Of a stretch of 64,000 nucleotides of DNA, positions 27,880 through 36,213 are shown piece after piece; position 1 is the first letter of the stretch; every line of letters starts with the position of its first letter. The position numbers were made by a program, and so were the translations under genes. The notes under the pieces are model-generated. The model searched no databases, had not been told where the DNA came from, and was given only the letters and a program-made list of their open reading frames with translations. Source of the DNA: a gamma proteobacterium symbiont of Taylorina sp. GTDB lineage: Bacteria; Pseudomonadota; Gammaproteobacteria; GRL18. The stretch is from NCBI GenBank assembly GCA_025655455.1, contig JAHXIV010000007.1:124001-188000 (forward strand), given 5' to 3'.

Positions 27880-28704
27880 TTAAAGGTATTGGTTCTCCTG
27901 CCATTCAAGAACCCCTTTTATCAAAGCCTCATTACTTGCCTTTGCTGCAACAATAATCTGGCTGGTAAACCCTGATGAGCGGGCATTTGAATGCATTTCT
28001 TCCGTCACAACAACCAGGGGAGTAGCGATTAGTTGTTGATAATAGCTTTGATCAGGCAGTTCTGAAAATATTTCAACTAGATTATTTAAGCCTTCATTAC
28101 TGGTGATGGTAATAATATCAGGTGTACAAGCTTCCCGCTTTGAACTGTTCCAGATGGCATCAATTGTCTTAGTGTCAACTGCTGGCCTTGAGCGCTGATA
28201 AACTTCAGCATAATGAACAATGGCGCCTCTCTGTTTTAATGTATCAGCTAAGAGTTCACGTCCGCCGACCCCTCTATAAATAATAAACTGCTTATGATCC
28301 ACATTACTCCTGGTTAAGCCACTATGTGCTAACAAGGCTTCGCTATTGTACTGTTCTACAGGATAAATATCTGCATTGCGGCCGCTGATTTGTTGCAATT
28401 TTTTAGCGCTGGCTTGTCCGATAGTGACTAACTTAAGCTGCGCAGGAATTTCCCCTCGTTTAAGTAGTTCTGCTATTCCATATTCAACCGCATTGGGACT
28501 GATGAAAACAGCATAATCTATTCGCTTGATATTATTGAGCAAAGCAGAAGTTTTACGGTTGATATGGACGGGGTTGATTTCAATTAGAGGAAAAAGGATT
28601 GCTTGTCCGCCCTGTTCTGTAATGAGTTCACTCAGAGATTTTGTCTGATGAGCAGGACGGGTAACTAATATTTTAAGACCATTTAAAGCTGGCTTTTGCT
28701 GCAT
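27880..28704 (-). CDS. hemD: Uroporphyrinogen-III synthase
   Basis: 274 residues. LNGLKILVTRPAHQTKSLSE, DYAVFISPNAVEYGI, LVTIGQASAKKL, IIYRGVGGRELLADTLKQRG and ITITSNEGLNNL match HemD, a divergent family. Cyclises hydroxymethylbilane with D-ring inversion for haem, sirohaem and cobalamin. hemC is not adjacent. Confidence 0.88.
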   Translation of the reverse strand: MQQKPALNGLKILVTRPAHQTKSLSELITEQGGQAILFPLIEINPVHINRKTSALLNNIKRIDYAVFISPNAVEYGIAELLKRGEIPAQLKLVTIGQASAKKLQQISGRNADIYPVEQYNSEALLAHSGLTRSNVDHKQFIIYRGVGGRELLADTLKQRGAIVHYAEVYQRSRPAVDTKTIDAIWNSSKREACTPDIITITSNEGLNNLVEIFSELPDQSYYQQLIATPLVVVTEEMHSNARSSGFTSQIIVAAKASNEALIKGVLEWQENQYL

Positions 28705-28721
28705 TGAAAAAATTATAAATG

Positions 28722-29117
28722 CTATTTATTCTGCTTAAAACCGAATACAAAGTCATATTGATTACCATGTTGATCCTGACCACTGCCATGACCCTGGTTA
28801 ATATTTCCGCTAAAGGCTTCAAATGTGCCGTCAATATTTAGATTATTTTCACAAGATAAATTAAAGGTTCCCTTCCTACCCCAGTATATTTTATAATTCC
28901 AGTTTAAGTAGGCCTTTCCATTACAGTCTGCATCAGTAGAAGTCTTTGCGTTGATGAGGATATCACCGCTACCCTTTTCATTATAAATAAAGGTGCCGGT
29001 GATTGTTTCTTTACTGGTTTCAGAAGAGGCAGAGAAGTGATAGTCAGCAACACAGCCGGAAATTAATAGCAAAGAGACAATAATAAAAGACAATGATATT
29101 CTATAAAATATTTTCAT
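28722..29117 (-). CDS. Small lipoprotein, unknown
   Basis: 131 residues with a signal peptide and lipobox LISGC near residue 22. The mature part is a predicted beta-rich domain (TITGTFIYNEKGSGDILINA, FNLSCENNLNIDGTFEAFSG). Membrane-anchored in the periplasm or outer membrane. Next to another lipoprotein gene; family not recognised. Confidence 0.7.
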   Translation of the reverse strand: MKIFYRISLSFIIVSLLLISGCVADYHFSASSETSKETITGTFIYNEKGSGDILINAKTSTDADCNGKAYLNWNYKIYWGRKGTFNLSCENNLNIDGTFEAFSGNINQGHGSGQDQHGNQYDFVFGFKQNK

Positions 29118-29135
29118 TAATGGTTTCCAGTTAGA

Positions 29136-29720
29136 TTATTTTGCGTACCTTGAGCCGTATTGAGCAGGGTTACTGACAAAGTCAGATATTTTTTCAGAAA
29201 TTGAGACAGCATCCTGTCTAATGGTTTCTTCATTAGAAAATTTATCAAATAAGGGGTTAATAAACGCGGTATATTCAAAGATTCTGCGCTCTGCCAGAAT
29301 GGTGTTGTTGTTTGATACACTGGCATAAAGAAATGTTCTTGCTGCTGAACCGCTGTTGCCCGGGAAAAAGAATCTACCGTCAAAATCACCACCATGGAGT
29401 ATTTCCAGATTAATACTGACAGCAATATCATAGGATTCAGTTTCGTATTTCCATGCTGGATTATGTGCCTGGATAAAGGACTTTATGTCTTTTTTAAGCA
29501 TGGGGCAATAATTGTCAGCAAACTCTTTTTCCAAACCACTGATTATTGCATCTGAGCAGTTCATCTCCAGTTTGAATGAGTTAATTTGTTCGGATGAATA
29601 TTTTTCATGTACTGCTGAAAACTTAGGGTAATTTTGTACCTGTGGATCAGCAAAGCCGGAACCACAACCTGATAATGCCGCTGAGATGATAAGCAGAATA
29701 AAATAGTTAAGATATTTCAT
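29136..29720 (-). CDS. Lipoprotein with a DUF4410-like domain
   Basis: 194 residues; lipobox ALSGCGSG. The mature part (YDIAVSINLEILHGG, NSGSAARTFLYASVSN, TILAERRIFEYTAF) resembles DUF4410-type periplasmic lipoproteins, though I am not certain. Upstream gene of a two-lipoprotein unit, 18 bases before the smaller lipoprotein; divergent from rsmA. Confidence 0.65.
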   Translation of the reverse strand: MKYLNYFILLIISAALSGCGSGFADPQVQNYPKFSAVHEKYSSEQINSFKLEMNCSDAIISGLEKEFADNYCPMLKKDIKSFIQAHNPAWKYETESYDIAVSINLEILHGGDFDGRFFFPGNSGSAARTFLYASVSNNNTILAERRIFEYTAFINPLFDKFSNEETIRQDAVSISEKISDFVSNPAQYGSRYAK

Positions 29721-29804
29721 CAGAAACCTTCTTGTTAAGGGGTAAAAAACATTTTATTCGCATTATAGTATAATCCACTAATAATTACCTAATATAATCT
29801 TATC

Positions 29805-29847
29805 AGGAACGTGAATGAAATAATCAGGTTATTTCATTCACGTTCCT
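29805..29847. promoter_or_regulatory. Perfect 19-bp inverted repeat with 5-base loop upstream of rsmA
   Basis: AGGAACGTGAATGAAATAA pairs perfectly with TTATTTCATTCACGTTCCT around TCAGG. It lies 25 bases before the rsmA ATG and 84 bases from the divergent lipoprotein start. There is no T-run in the rsmA direction. It could be a leader hairpin, an operator or a transposon scar. Confidence 0.6.
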
Positions 29848-29872
29848 TAGTCAGTATTTTGGATAATAATAA

Positions 29873-30682
29873 ATGACAGCTAATGCATTAAAACATAAAG
29901 CCAGGAAAAGATTTGGGCAAAATTTTCTTCATGATCCAAACATTATTCAACGTATTATTCAATCAATAGCAGTGACAGACAAGCAGCATATTGTTGAAAT
30001 AGGACCAGGTAAGGGAGCTTTAACAGAATATCTTGTGCAACTCTGCGCTAAACTGGATGTGATAGAGCTTGACAGGGATCTCATCCCTATTCTTGAACAA
30101 CAATTTGAACATTGTAATAATTTTCAAATCCATAATGCCGATGCTTTACAGTTTGATTTTTCTGTATTGAGCCAAAATAATAAACTCAGGCTGGTAGGGA
30201 ATCTGCCCTATAATATTTCAACACCGCTTATATTTCATTTGCTGGAGAATATCAGTATTATTCATGATATGCATTTTATGTTGCAAAAAGAAGTGGTGGA
30301 GCGCTTAACGGCTTGTCCGGGGACAAAGATTTATGGTCGTTTAAGTATTTTAGTGCAATATTTATGTCATGCTGAACAATTATTTATTGTTCACCCTGGC
30401 GCTTTTAGCCCCGCACCTAAAATTGACTCTGCCATCATTCAACTGACGCCGAGGACACATACGGCAAGCCTGGTCAATGCCACATTAGATAATTTATCAT
30501 TTGTTGCCAGATCGGCTTTTTCACAACGCAGAAAAACTTTACGTAATAATTTGAAAACGATTCTGACGCCTGAGCAAATAATGCAATGCGATATTGATCC
30601 TGCAAGACGTGCTGAAACGTTGAATATTGATGAGTTTGTTAAATTAACCAATCAGTATGCAAAAATAAATAGTGATATTTAA
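29873..30682 (+). CDS. rsmA: 16S rRNA (adenine1518/1519-N6)-dimethyltransferase
   Basis: 269 residues. HKARKRFGQNFLHDPNII, SAM motif VEIGPGKGALTEYL, NLPYNISTPLIFHLL (catalytic NLPY), and AFSQRRKTLRNNL. Dimethylates two adenines near the 3-prime end of 16S rRNA. Normally follows pdxA; here on the opposite strand about 13 kb away, with apaG two genes downstream. Confidence 0.97.
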   Translation: MTANALKHKARKRFGQNFLHDPNIIQRIIQSIAVTDKQHIVEIGPGKGALTEYLVQLCAKLDVIELDRDLIPILEQQFEHCNNFQIHNADALQFDFSVLSQNNKLRLVGNLPYNISTPLIFHLLENISIIHDMHFMLQKEVVERLTACPGTKIYGRLSILVQYLCHAEQLFIVHPGAFSPAPKIDSAIIQLTPRTHTASLVNATLDNLSFVARSAFSQRRKTLRNNLKTILTPEQIMQCDIDPARRAETLNIDEFVKLTNQYAKINSDI

Positions 30683-30735
30683 TGTAAAAATTCATAACTG
30701 CTTGTATTTTTATAAAATTAACTATATTCTCAATC

Positions 30736-30838
30736 ATGCTTTTATCAAACATAAACTTGCTCACTGTCTTATTTGCAGGTGAAGATGTTTGCAAAATGAC
30801 AGCGGGCGAGTTTATTGGCTGAGGGCTCTTATCTAATA
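30736..30838 (+). repeat. Palindromic dispersed repeat copy
   Basis: CACTGTCTTATTTGCA (from about 30762) pairs with TGCAAAATGACAGCG across GGTGAAGATGTT, followed by GGCTGAGGGCTCTTATC. Very similar to the copy at 48461-48560. Between rsmA and comFB-like gene. Confidence 0.65.
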
Positions 30839-30864
30839 TAAAATTAATTTCTTTTGGGGGTGTT

Positions 30865-31164
30865 ATGCGCTTTGATTCGATTCATAATTATTATGAAACT
30901 CTGATTGTAAGGGAGTTAATGCAGTGCTTCGTAGAAGATATTAGACATATTGACGAAGATTATTTGCAGGATATTGCCTGTATCGCTTTAAATATGTTGC
31001 CTGCAAGATATGTAAGACATGATGTTGACATGGCATTTTTCCTCACTTCTGAAGAACGTTCAGAAATGGATGCTGCTGTGACAAAAGCGGTTGCAACGGC
31101 TAAAGTTCATGTCGATGAGCAAAATGATGCTGAAGACAGACCCAATACCTTTCAACAGGTTTAA
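30865..31164 (+). CDS. ComFB family protein
   Basis: 99 residues, strong GGGGGTG ribosome-binding site. NYYETLIVRELMQCF, DEDYLQDIACIALNMLPARYV and RHDVDMAFFLTSEE match late-competence ComFB family proteins; the family has been linked to cyclic di-nucleotide signalling in cyanobacteria. Role here unknown. Same direction as apaG, 21 bases upstream. Confidence 0.85.
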   Translation: MRFDSIHNYYETLIVRELMQCFVEDIRHIDEDYLQDIACIALNMLPARYVRHDVDMAFFLTSEERSEMDAAVTKAVATAKVHVDEQNDAEDRPNTFQQV

Positions 31165-31185
31165 TACCCGAGTATAAGGCTTTTA

Positions 31186-31581
31186 ATGAACACTTCATCT
31201 GATAATATTGAACAATACAATATTTCAATTAACGTGGCTGTACAATATATTAAAGAGCAATCATCGCCTGCTGAACATCGATATGTTTTTTCGTATACTA
31301 TTAATATTTTAAATAAGGGATCTGCTGCTGTACAACTCATATCACGTCATTGGATTATTACTGATGCTGAGGGTAAAGCGGAGGAAGTTAAGGGAATTGG
31401 TGTGGTGGGAGAACAACCCCTGTTGAATCCAGGTGAAGATTATACATATACGAGTGGTACTATTATCAGAACTCCTGTCGGCAGTATGCAGGGCAGTTAT
31501 CAAATGAAAGCCTCAGACGGTCAAATGTTTGATGCTGAAATTGAGCCGTTTACCTTAAGCTTGCCCGGCTTTTTACATTAA
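31186..31581 (+). CDS. apaG: ApaG domain protein
   Basis: 131 residues: AVQYIKEQSSPAEHRYVFSY, RHWIITDAEGKAEEVKGIGVVGEQP, LNPGEDYTYTSGTII and GSYQMKASDGQMFDAEIEPF, the full ApaG pattern. A fibronectin-like fold linked to Mg2+/Co2+ tolerance in Salmonella. AAGG precedes the ATG. Confidence 0.93.
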   Translation: MNTSSDNIEQYNISINVAVQYIKEQSSPAEHRYVFSYTINILNKGSAAVQLISRHWIITDAEGKAEEVKGIGVVGEQPLLNPGEDYTYTSGTIIRTPVGSMQGSYQMKASDGQMFDAEIEPFTLSLPGFLH

Positions 31582-31607
31582 CATTTTTCAGACTGAGTAA
31601 AGGTATT

Positions 31608-31787
31608 ATGGAAAGAACTATTAAACCAATCAAACAATATATATTCAGTTTCTTTGCTATGATCGTGACTTTGCTGTCATTTATACTATTGTCATTACAA
31701 ATTACTTTTATCAGTATCTTATGGGTTTTCAATAGTTCTCTTAATTATTTTAATCATAAATTAGCGGATCATGAAGCCGGTCAATAA
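31608..31787 (+). CDS. 59-residue single-TM protein
   Basis: A short ORF with AAAGG five bases before the ATG: MERTIKPIKQY, a long hydrophobic stretch (FSFFAMIVTLLSFILLSLQI plus more), then NHKLADHEAGQ. Lies 26 bases after apaG and 21 bases before lptG on the same strand, so plausibly translated in that operon. Not recognised. Confidence 0.5.
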   Translation: MERTIKPIKQYIFSFFAMIVTLLSFILLSLQITFISILWVFNSSLNYFNHKLADHEAGQ

Positions 31788-31808
31788 TTGATAGGCCATT
31801 AGTCAATA

Positions 31809-32873
31809 ATGAATATCCTTGATCGCTATATTATTAAAACTGTTCTTATCTCAACTCTGCTGTTTTTATTAATTATCATGTCTTTATATGGTTTTATTGC
31901 TTTGTCTGATGCATTTAAATCAATTGGGAAAAATGCTTTTACCACTTCAGATGCTTTTTATTATACCCTGCTGACAATGCCTCGACGAATTTATGAACTT
32001 TATCCATTTTCGGTACTGCTGGGTACAATGATGGGACTGGGTGCATTGAATAGTAATAGTGAACTGGTTGTGATTCGTGCAGCAGGAGTTTCCATTGCAC
32101 AAATTATTCTATCTATTATGAAAGGTGCTTTTATACTGGCGTTAGTTATGTTTTTATGGGGTGAATACATTGTTCCTGTGACAGAAAATGCAGCTGAAAA
32201 CCATTATCTGAAGAAAGTACATGGAGCAACAAGTATTAGAACAAAAAATGCTATCTGGGTTCGCGATAAAAGCCACTTTACAAAAATTTCCGCTATTACT
32301 CCGAATAAAGAATTAATTAATGTGAGTATTTTTACTTTTAATACAGATAAGACGCTTAAAGTGAGTACCCTGGCGAAGAAGGCTGACTATAATGGAAAAA
32401 ATTGGATTTTACATGATGTTAAACAAACCTTCATCACTAAAGACAAGCTCATTGTTAATAAAATTGATAAAGCACGCTGGCCGACATTACTTAATCTGGA
32501 GTTAGTTGAAGCAATTATTTCTAAACTACAATTCTTACCCGCATCCGGGCTTTATCACTATGCCAGTTACCTGGATAATAATGGTCTGGATAGTAAGCAA
32601 TACTGGATGGCTTTCTGGAATAAGATCATTGCACCATTTTCAATTGTTGCAATGCTTCTGTTTGCGGTTCCATTTATGTTTGACTCTTCACGTACTAATA
32701 ATATTGGGAACCGCTTAATGATGGGGGTTTTTATCGGTGTCACATTTACTATTGCGAATCAAATTACTGCTCAACTTGGGCTTGTCTATCATATCAGTCC
32801 TCTTATTAGTGCCACACTGGTTACTCTGCTGACCTTTATAGCTGCGTTTTTTCTCATTCGACGAATCAATTAA
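31809..32873 (+). CDS. lptG: LPS export ABC transporter permease LptG
   Basis: 354 residues. ILDRYIIKTVLISTLLFLL at the N-terminus, six membrane helices with a periplasmic jellyroll between helices 3 and 4, YPFSVLLGTMMGLGALNSNSELVVIRAAG and PFSIVAMLLFAVPFMFDSSR. LptG rather than LptF by N-terminus and length. Works with LptF and LptB2 to pull LPS from the inner membrane; lptF is not adjacent. Confidence 0.92.
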   Translation: MNILDRYIIKTVLISTLLFLLIIMSLYGFIALSDAFKSIGKNAFTTSDAFYYTLLTMPRRIYELYPFSVLLGTMMGLGALNSNSELVVIRAAGVSIAQIILSIMKGAFILALVMFLWGEYIVPVTENAAENHYLKKVHGATSIRTKNAIWVRDKSHFTKISAITPNKELINVSIFTFNTDKTLKVSTLAKKADYNGKNWILHDVKQTFITKDKLIVNKIDKARWPTLLNLELVEAIISKLQFLPASGLYHYASYLDNNGLDSKQYWMAFWNKIIAPFSIVAMLLFAVPFMFDSSRTNNIGNRLMMGVFIGVTFTIANQITAQLGLVYHISPLISATLVTLLTFIAAFFLIRRIN

Positions 32874-32965
32874 ATTGAAGAATGTTGATTATTTTAGATA
32901 AGTATTTCATCATTTCATTAAATAGCAATTAACTATTTTAATTAAAGCCGCTATAATAATGACTT

Positions 32966-33730
32966 ATGGCAACTATTATAGAATTTACTAGAGGTAATGA
33001 AGCTAACAGGGAGCGATGGCTAACACCATTGAGGCTTCTCTTCGCTTGTTTGCTTCTGTGTTTTTGTCTGGTAAAGCCATCGATAGCTGGAAATAATTAT
33101 AATAATCATGATTTTCGTTCCATGCCGTTTATTGAGATGATGGTGAGCATGATGAAGGCTATGAATGATATGATGAATAACAATAACAGCAACTATGTTC
33201 CAGGCCTGGGTTCCTTACCCTATTCACCTGGTATGGCTATGGTGCCGGGCATGGCTAATGGCTTAGGCGGCTTCAATAATCTGCCTATGTCTCCTGCAGG
33301 AACTATCCCCCTGAATAATTTAATGACAAATGGTCAGACCAATTTTTTATCTGATAATTTTCAGACGGGGCAGAATTCACAGAATATAAATAATGTCAGT
33401 GATTTTTGGAATCCAAAACAGTTGGTTAATAATACTTCTTCGACGTCAAATTCGGTGTTTAGTAATAATACCTATAAGGCAAATAGTATTAACGGCATCT
33501 GGCAGTCACTTTCCGGTGATGTTATTGCCATTTACAAAAACAGCTACTTTATCTGGACAGATGGTAAGAATCGAAAGCTTGCCGGGCGTTTGTTAATTAA
33601 AGGCAATAATCTGGTTGCCTATTTCCCTGACAGTAAGAAAAAATTATATTTCCAGTTTTATAAAGAAGTTGGACAGTTCATTGTGCGCGACCAGACTTCC
33701 CGAATTTATACCTTTAAGCGGCTACATTAG
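32966..33730 (+). CDS. Secreted Asn/Gly/Met-rich protein, unknown
   Basis: 254 residues. Basic N-terminus then a hydrophobic segment (LLFACLLLCFCLVKPSIA) ending in AGNN looks like a signal peptide. Residues about 45-175 are low complexity (NDMMNNNNSN, PGMAMVPGMANGLGGFNN); the C-terminal 80 residues form a compact predicted beta domain (INGIWQSLSGDVIAIYKNSY, FQFYKEVGQFIVRDQ). The 3-prime end overlaps the RAYT-like gene on the other strand by 17 bases. Confidence 0.65.
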   Translation: MATIIEFTRGNEANRERWLTPLRLLFACLLLCFCLVKPSIAGNNYNNHDFRSMPFIEMMVSMMKAMNDMMNNNNSNYVPGLGSLPYSPGMAMVPGMANGLGGFNNLPMSPAGTIPLNNLMTNGQTNFLSDNFQTGQNSQNINNVSDFWNPKQLVNNTSSTSNSVFSNNTYKANSINGIWQSLSGDVIAIYKNSYFIWTDGKNRKLAGRLLIKGNNLVAYFPDSKKKLYFQFYKEVGQFIVRDQTSRIYTFKRLH

Positions 33731-34556
33731 CTCTTTTTACTGTTCTGCTGACCGTACTATAATGTACACCAAAATGATCGCCTATTTGTTTAAGTGTATA
33801 GTTACCTGTGCCATAAGCCTTAACTATGGCTTTTTGTGTATTATTACATTGTGTAGAAAAGGATGTTAATGGCTTGACCTTTTTAGTCCTGCGTTTTCTT
33901 GCCTTGTCCATGACTTTGCCGCTGGCCAGTTGTTTTTTCCATTTATGTACAAATTTATTACTGCCTAATAATATTTGTCCCTGAATGTTTTTCATTAAGT
34001 TAAAGTCTTTATCATATTGATTGATTTTTTTAAGCAATATTTTTTGTGATCGCTTTTTTTGTTTGGAAAAGCAGCTTAATACTTCTGTCGTCTTTAACCA
34101 GTCAGGTTTATCAACCATTCCGATAGAAGCACGGTAACTGCTCCATTTCCATTTTTTCATATTTTGCACTATCTGCATCTGTATCGGCATGGATAATACA
34201 TGTTGTATCACTGCTTCAAATGAATGTTCAGCTTCTACCAGCACCGCTTTAAAACGGCCATGAAAAATATTTCCAGTCCTGTTATATCTGGCATTATAAC
34301 GCTGGGTATAAATGCCATTGAGTTGCCGCATACCTTTGGATAAATTAGCCTTAGATGTTTTGATAAATAATTGATATGAATCAGATAACAGGTTATAAGC
34401 ATAAACTTCCCAATGCATACGATTAATGACTTCTTCCAGGATAGTGATAAATTCTTGTCTGTCTTTAGTACTATTAAAAATTGGTTCACCTTCAATTCCC
34501 TTAGAACTTATATAATAATAGGCTCCTGAAAATTCGATGCGTACTGGTCTAGCCAT
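33714..34556 (-). CDS. RAYT-like (Y1/REP-associated) transposase relative lacking HUH and Tyr residues
   Basis: 280 residues. N-terminus MARPVRIEFSGAYYYISSKG, then LSKGMRQLNGIYTQRYN and RTGNIFHGRFKAVLVE, the layout of REP-associated tyrosine transposases, and a C-terminal helix-turn-helix (YTLKQIGDHFGVHYSTVSRT). The usual NHxH metal motif reads DSYQL, and the usual RYxHLNPV tyrosine region reads QHVLSMP, so neither catalytic element is visible. The frame is intact, suggesting selection for DNA binding rather than transposition. A repeat tail lies just upstream. Confidence 0.8.
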   Translation of the reverse strand: MARPVRIEFSGAYYYISSKGIEGEPIFNSTKDRQEFITILEEVINRMHWEVYAYNLLSDSYQLFIKTSKANLSKGMRQLNGIYTQRYNARYNRTGNIFHGRFKAVLVEAEHSFEAVIQHVLSMPIQMQIVQNMKKWKWSSYRASIGMVDKPDWLKTTEVLSCFSKQKKRSQKILLKKINQYDKDFNLMKNIQGQILLGSNKFVHKWKKQLASGKVMDKARKRRTKKVKPLTSFSTQCNNTQKAIVKAYGTGNYTLKQIGDHFGVHYSTVSRTVKRANVAA

Positions 34557-34570
34557 AATTATTCCTTATA

Positions 34571-34588
34571 AAACTGAAGGCTCTTTAT
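34571..34588 (+). repeat. Partial dispersed repeat tail next to the RAYT-like gene
   Basis: AAACTGAAGGCTCTTTAT carries the tail shared by the repeats at 3.2, 30.8 and 62.8 kb, placed 14 bases upstream of the RAYT-like start. No full stem is visible. Confidence 0.4.
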
Positions 34589-34747
34589 AAAAAATGTAGA
34601 CTATATTTTGAAATTACGCTAATTTATTTTACAATTAAATAAAACTTATTAGTTAAGATGCCGGATCGAAGTCAAATGTCCTCAGGATTGTACTTGATTG
34701 ATTACTGATATTATTTGACTCCGCCCCTTACCATTGGGATTATAGTA

Positions 34748-35167
34748 ATGAGCCATAGCAATAAAAAAGTTCAGAAAACTGATTCAGAAAATATCCGTTT
34801 AGATAAATGGCTATGGGCAGCGCGTTTCTATAAAACACGCTCTCTGGCAACAGAAGCTGTTAAAGGCGGCAAGGTTCATCTTAATAATCAACGTGTTAAA
34901 CCCAGTCATAGTGCTGAAATCGGCCATACGATCAGAGTCAAAAAAGACTCCATTGAGCAAACAATTGTTATTAAGCAGCTATCAAGTAAACGTGGTCCTG
35001 CCAGTGTTGCACAAACGCTTTATGAAGAAACAACAGAAAGTATTGAATTAAGAGAAAAGCGCAATCAGGAAAGAAAGGCAATTTATGCCGGGATGCCGCA
35101 ATACGACAGCAGACGCCCCAGTAAAAAAGATCGACGTAAAATTATTCAGTTTAAACAGGAGCGTTAG
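34748..35167 (+). CDS. hslR: Ribosome-associated heat shock protein Hsp15 (S4 domain)
   Basis: 139 residues. S4 domain IRLDKWLWAARFYKTRSLAT then GGKVHLNNQRVKPS, and the basic C-terminal tail typical of Hsp15. Binds stalled 50S subunits carrying nascent chains. I chose ATG 34748 with GGGA eight bases upstream; TTG 34715 is the upstream alternative. The end overlaps the DUF455 gene by 17 bases. Confidence 0.9.
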   Translation: MSHSNKKVQKTDSENIRLDKWLWAARFYKTRSLATEAVKGGKVHLNNQRVKPSHSAEIGHTIRVKKDSIEQTIVIKQLSSKRGPASVAQTLYEETTESIELREKRNQERKAIYAGMPQYDSRRPSKKDRRKIIQFKQER

Positions 35168-35984
35168 CTTTTTGCGTTTTATATTCTAAGTCCAGGCGTT
35201 CCAGCTCCTGCATTTCCTGTAAACTAAAACCTGCTTTTATACGAGCCTCTCGATTAAAAGGACCTTTAGGGGTTGATTTAAGATATTTTTTCATCAGAGT
35301 AAAAAACATTTTATCTGAATCTACTTTTTCCTGTTCACAGCGATATCGAAACCAGCGTGCACCTGCATTGACATGACCAATTTCATCATTGGCAATAATG
35401 ATCAATGAATCGGCAGTGTCTTTATCACCCAGTTCACGAAATTTTTCAACGGAAAAAGGTACCACATCTAAAGCTCTTGCCTCCAGTACGCGGTGAACGA
35501 TTGCCATACGAGCCATCAGATCATTTGCTGTAGTGACAGCCATTTTCCATAGTTCGTCATGTACTGGAAAATCACCATAATCATAGCCCATATCATTTAA
35601 ACTTTTTCTCAACAGGTAAAAATGATGAGTTTCCTCTTTTGCTGTTTTGACCCAGTCGTCGTAGTATTCTTTAGGTAAATGTCGATAACGATAGATACTA
35701 TCCCAGGCCAGATTAACCGCTGTTAATTCTATATGAGTTAATGCATGGATAAGTGCTGCCCGCTGTTGTATTGATTTAAAGCCTCTTTTTTTTACTTTTT
35801 TAACTTCAACAAATACTGGTTTCTCCAGACGGCCGGGAATATCCAGCTGTAATGGGGGATCACCGTCATGCCACTCAAGGGAGCCGGCTTCCCAGTCACC
35901 TGTAATCTGCAGACTAAGCTGCAATTTTTTATCCGGATCATTGCTTAAAAAACAGTTTTTTGCTTCCTGATATAAATTTTTCAT
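35151..35984 (-). CDS. DUF455 family ferritin-like protein
   Basis: 277 residues. Four-helix di-iron-type residues in ALTHIELTAVNLAWD, AKEETHHFYLL, VLEARALDV and NDEIGHVNAGARWF. The family is related to MiaE-like and other ferritin-like oxygenases; no substrate is established that I can name. Convergent with hslR. Confidence 0.88.
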   Translation of the reverse strand: MKNLYQEAKNCFLSNDPDKKLQLSLQITGDWEAGSLEWHDGDPPLQLDIPGRLEKPVFVEVKKVKKRGFKSIQQRAALIHALTHIELTAVNLAWDSIYRYRHLPKEYYDDWVKTAKEETHHFYLLRKSLNDMGYDYGDFPVHDELWKMAVTTANDLMARMAIVHRVLEARALDVVPFSVEKFRELGDKDTADSLIIIANDEIGHVNAGARWFRYRCEQEKVDSDKMFFTLMKKYLKSTPKGPFNREARIKAGFSLQEMQELERLDLEYKTQKANAPV

Positions 35985-36213
35985 GGGCAGTTAAAGTATA
36001 TTGACAAAATCTAATTATATCGTAGTATAAGTATATACAATAGATTTTATTTTTTTAATAGAAGATTTTGCCGTAGCCACAGTTCCCGGACGGATCCTTT
36101 TTTGATCCTAAATCATTGTCAAAAGAAAATATGCAGGCTCTATTATCCGGCTTCTCACAACCTTATCGTGTTGTTCATATTGGTTGTAATAGAAATTAAC
36201 AGAGTATAGCCAA

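Noticed and set aside
36092-36108. GGATC/GATCC hairpin before the TPS exoprotein, considered as a riboswitch or terminator
   Set aside because: Only a 5-bp stem with a T loop; no c-di-GMP riboswitch core found nearby.
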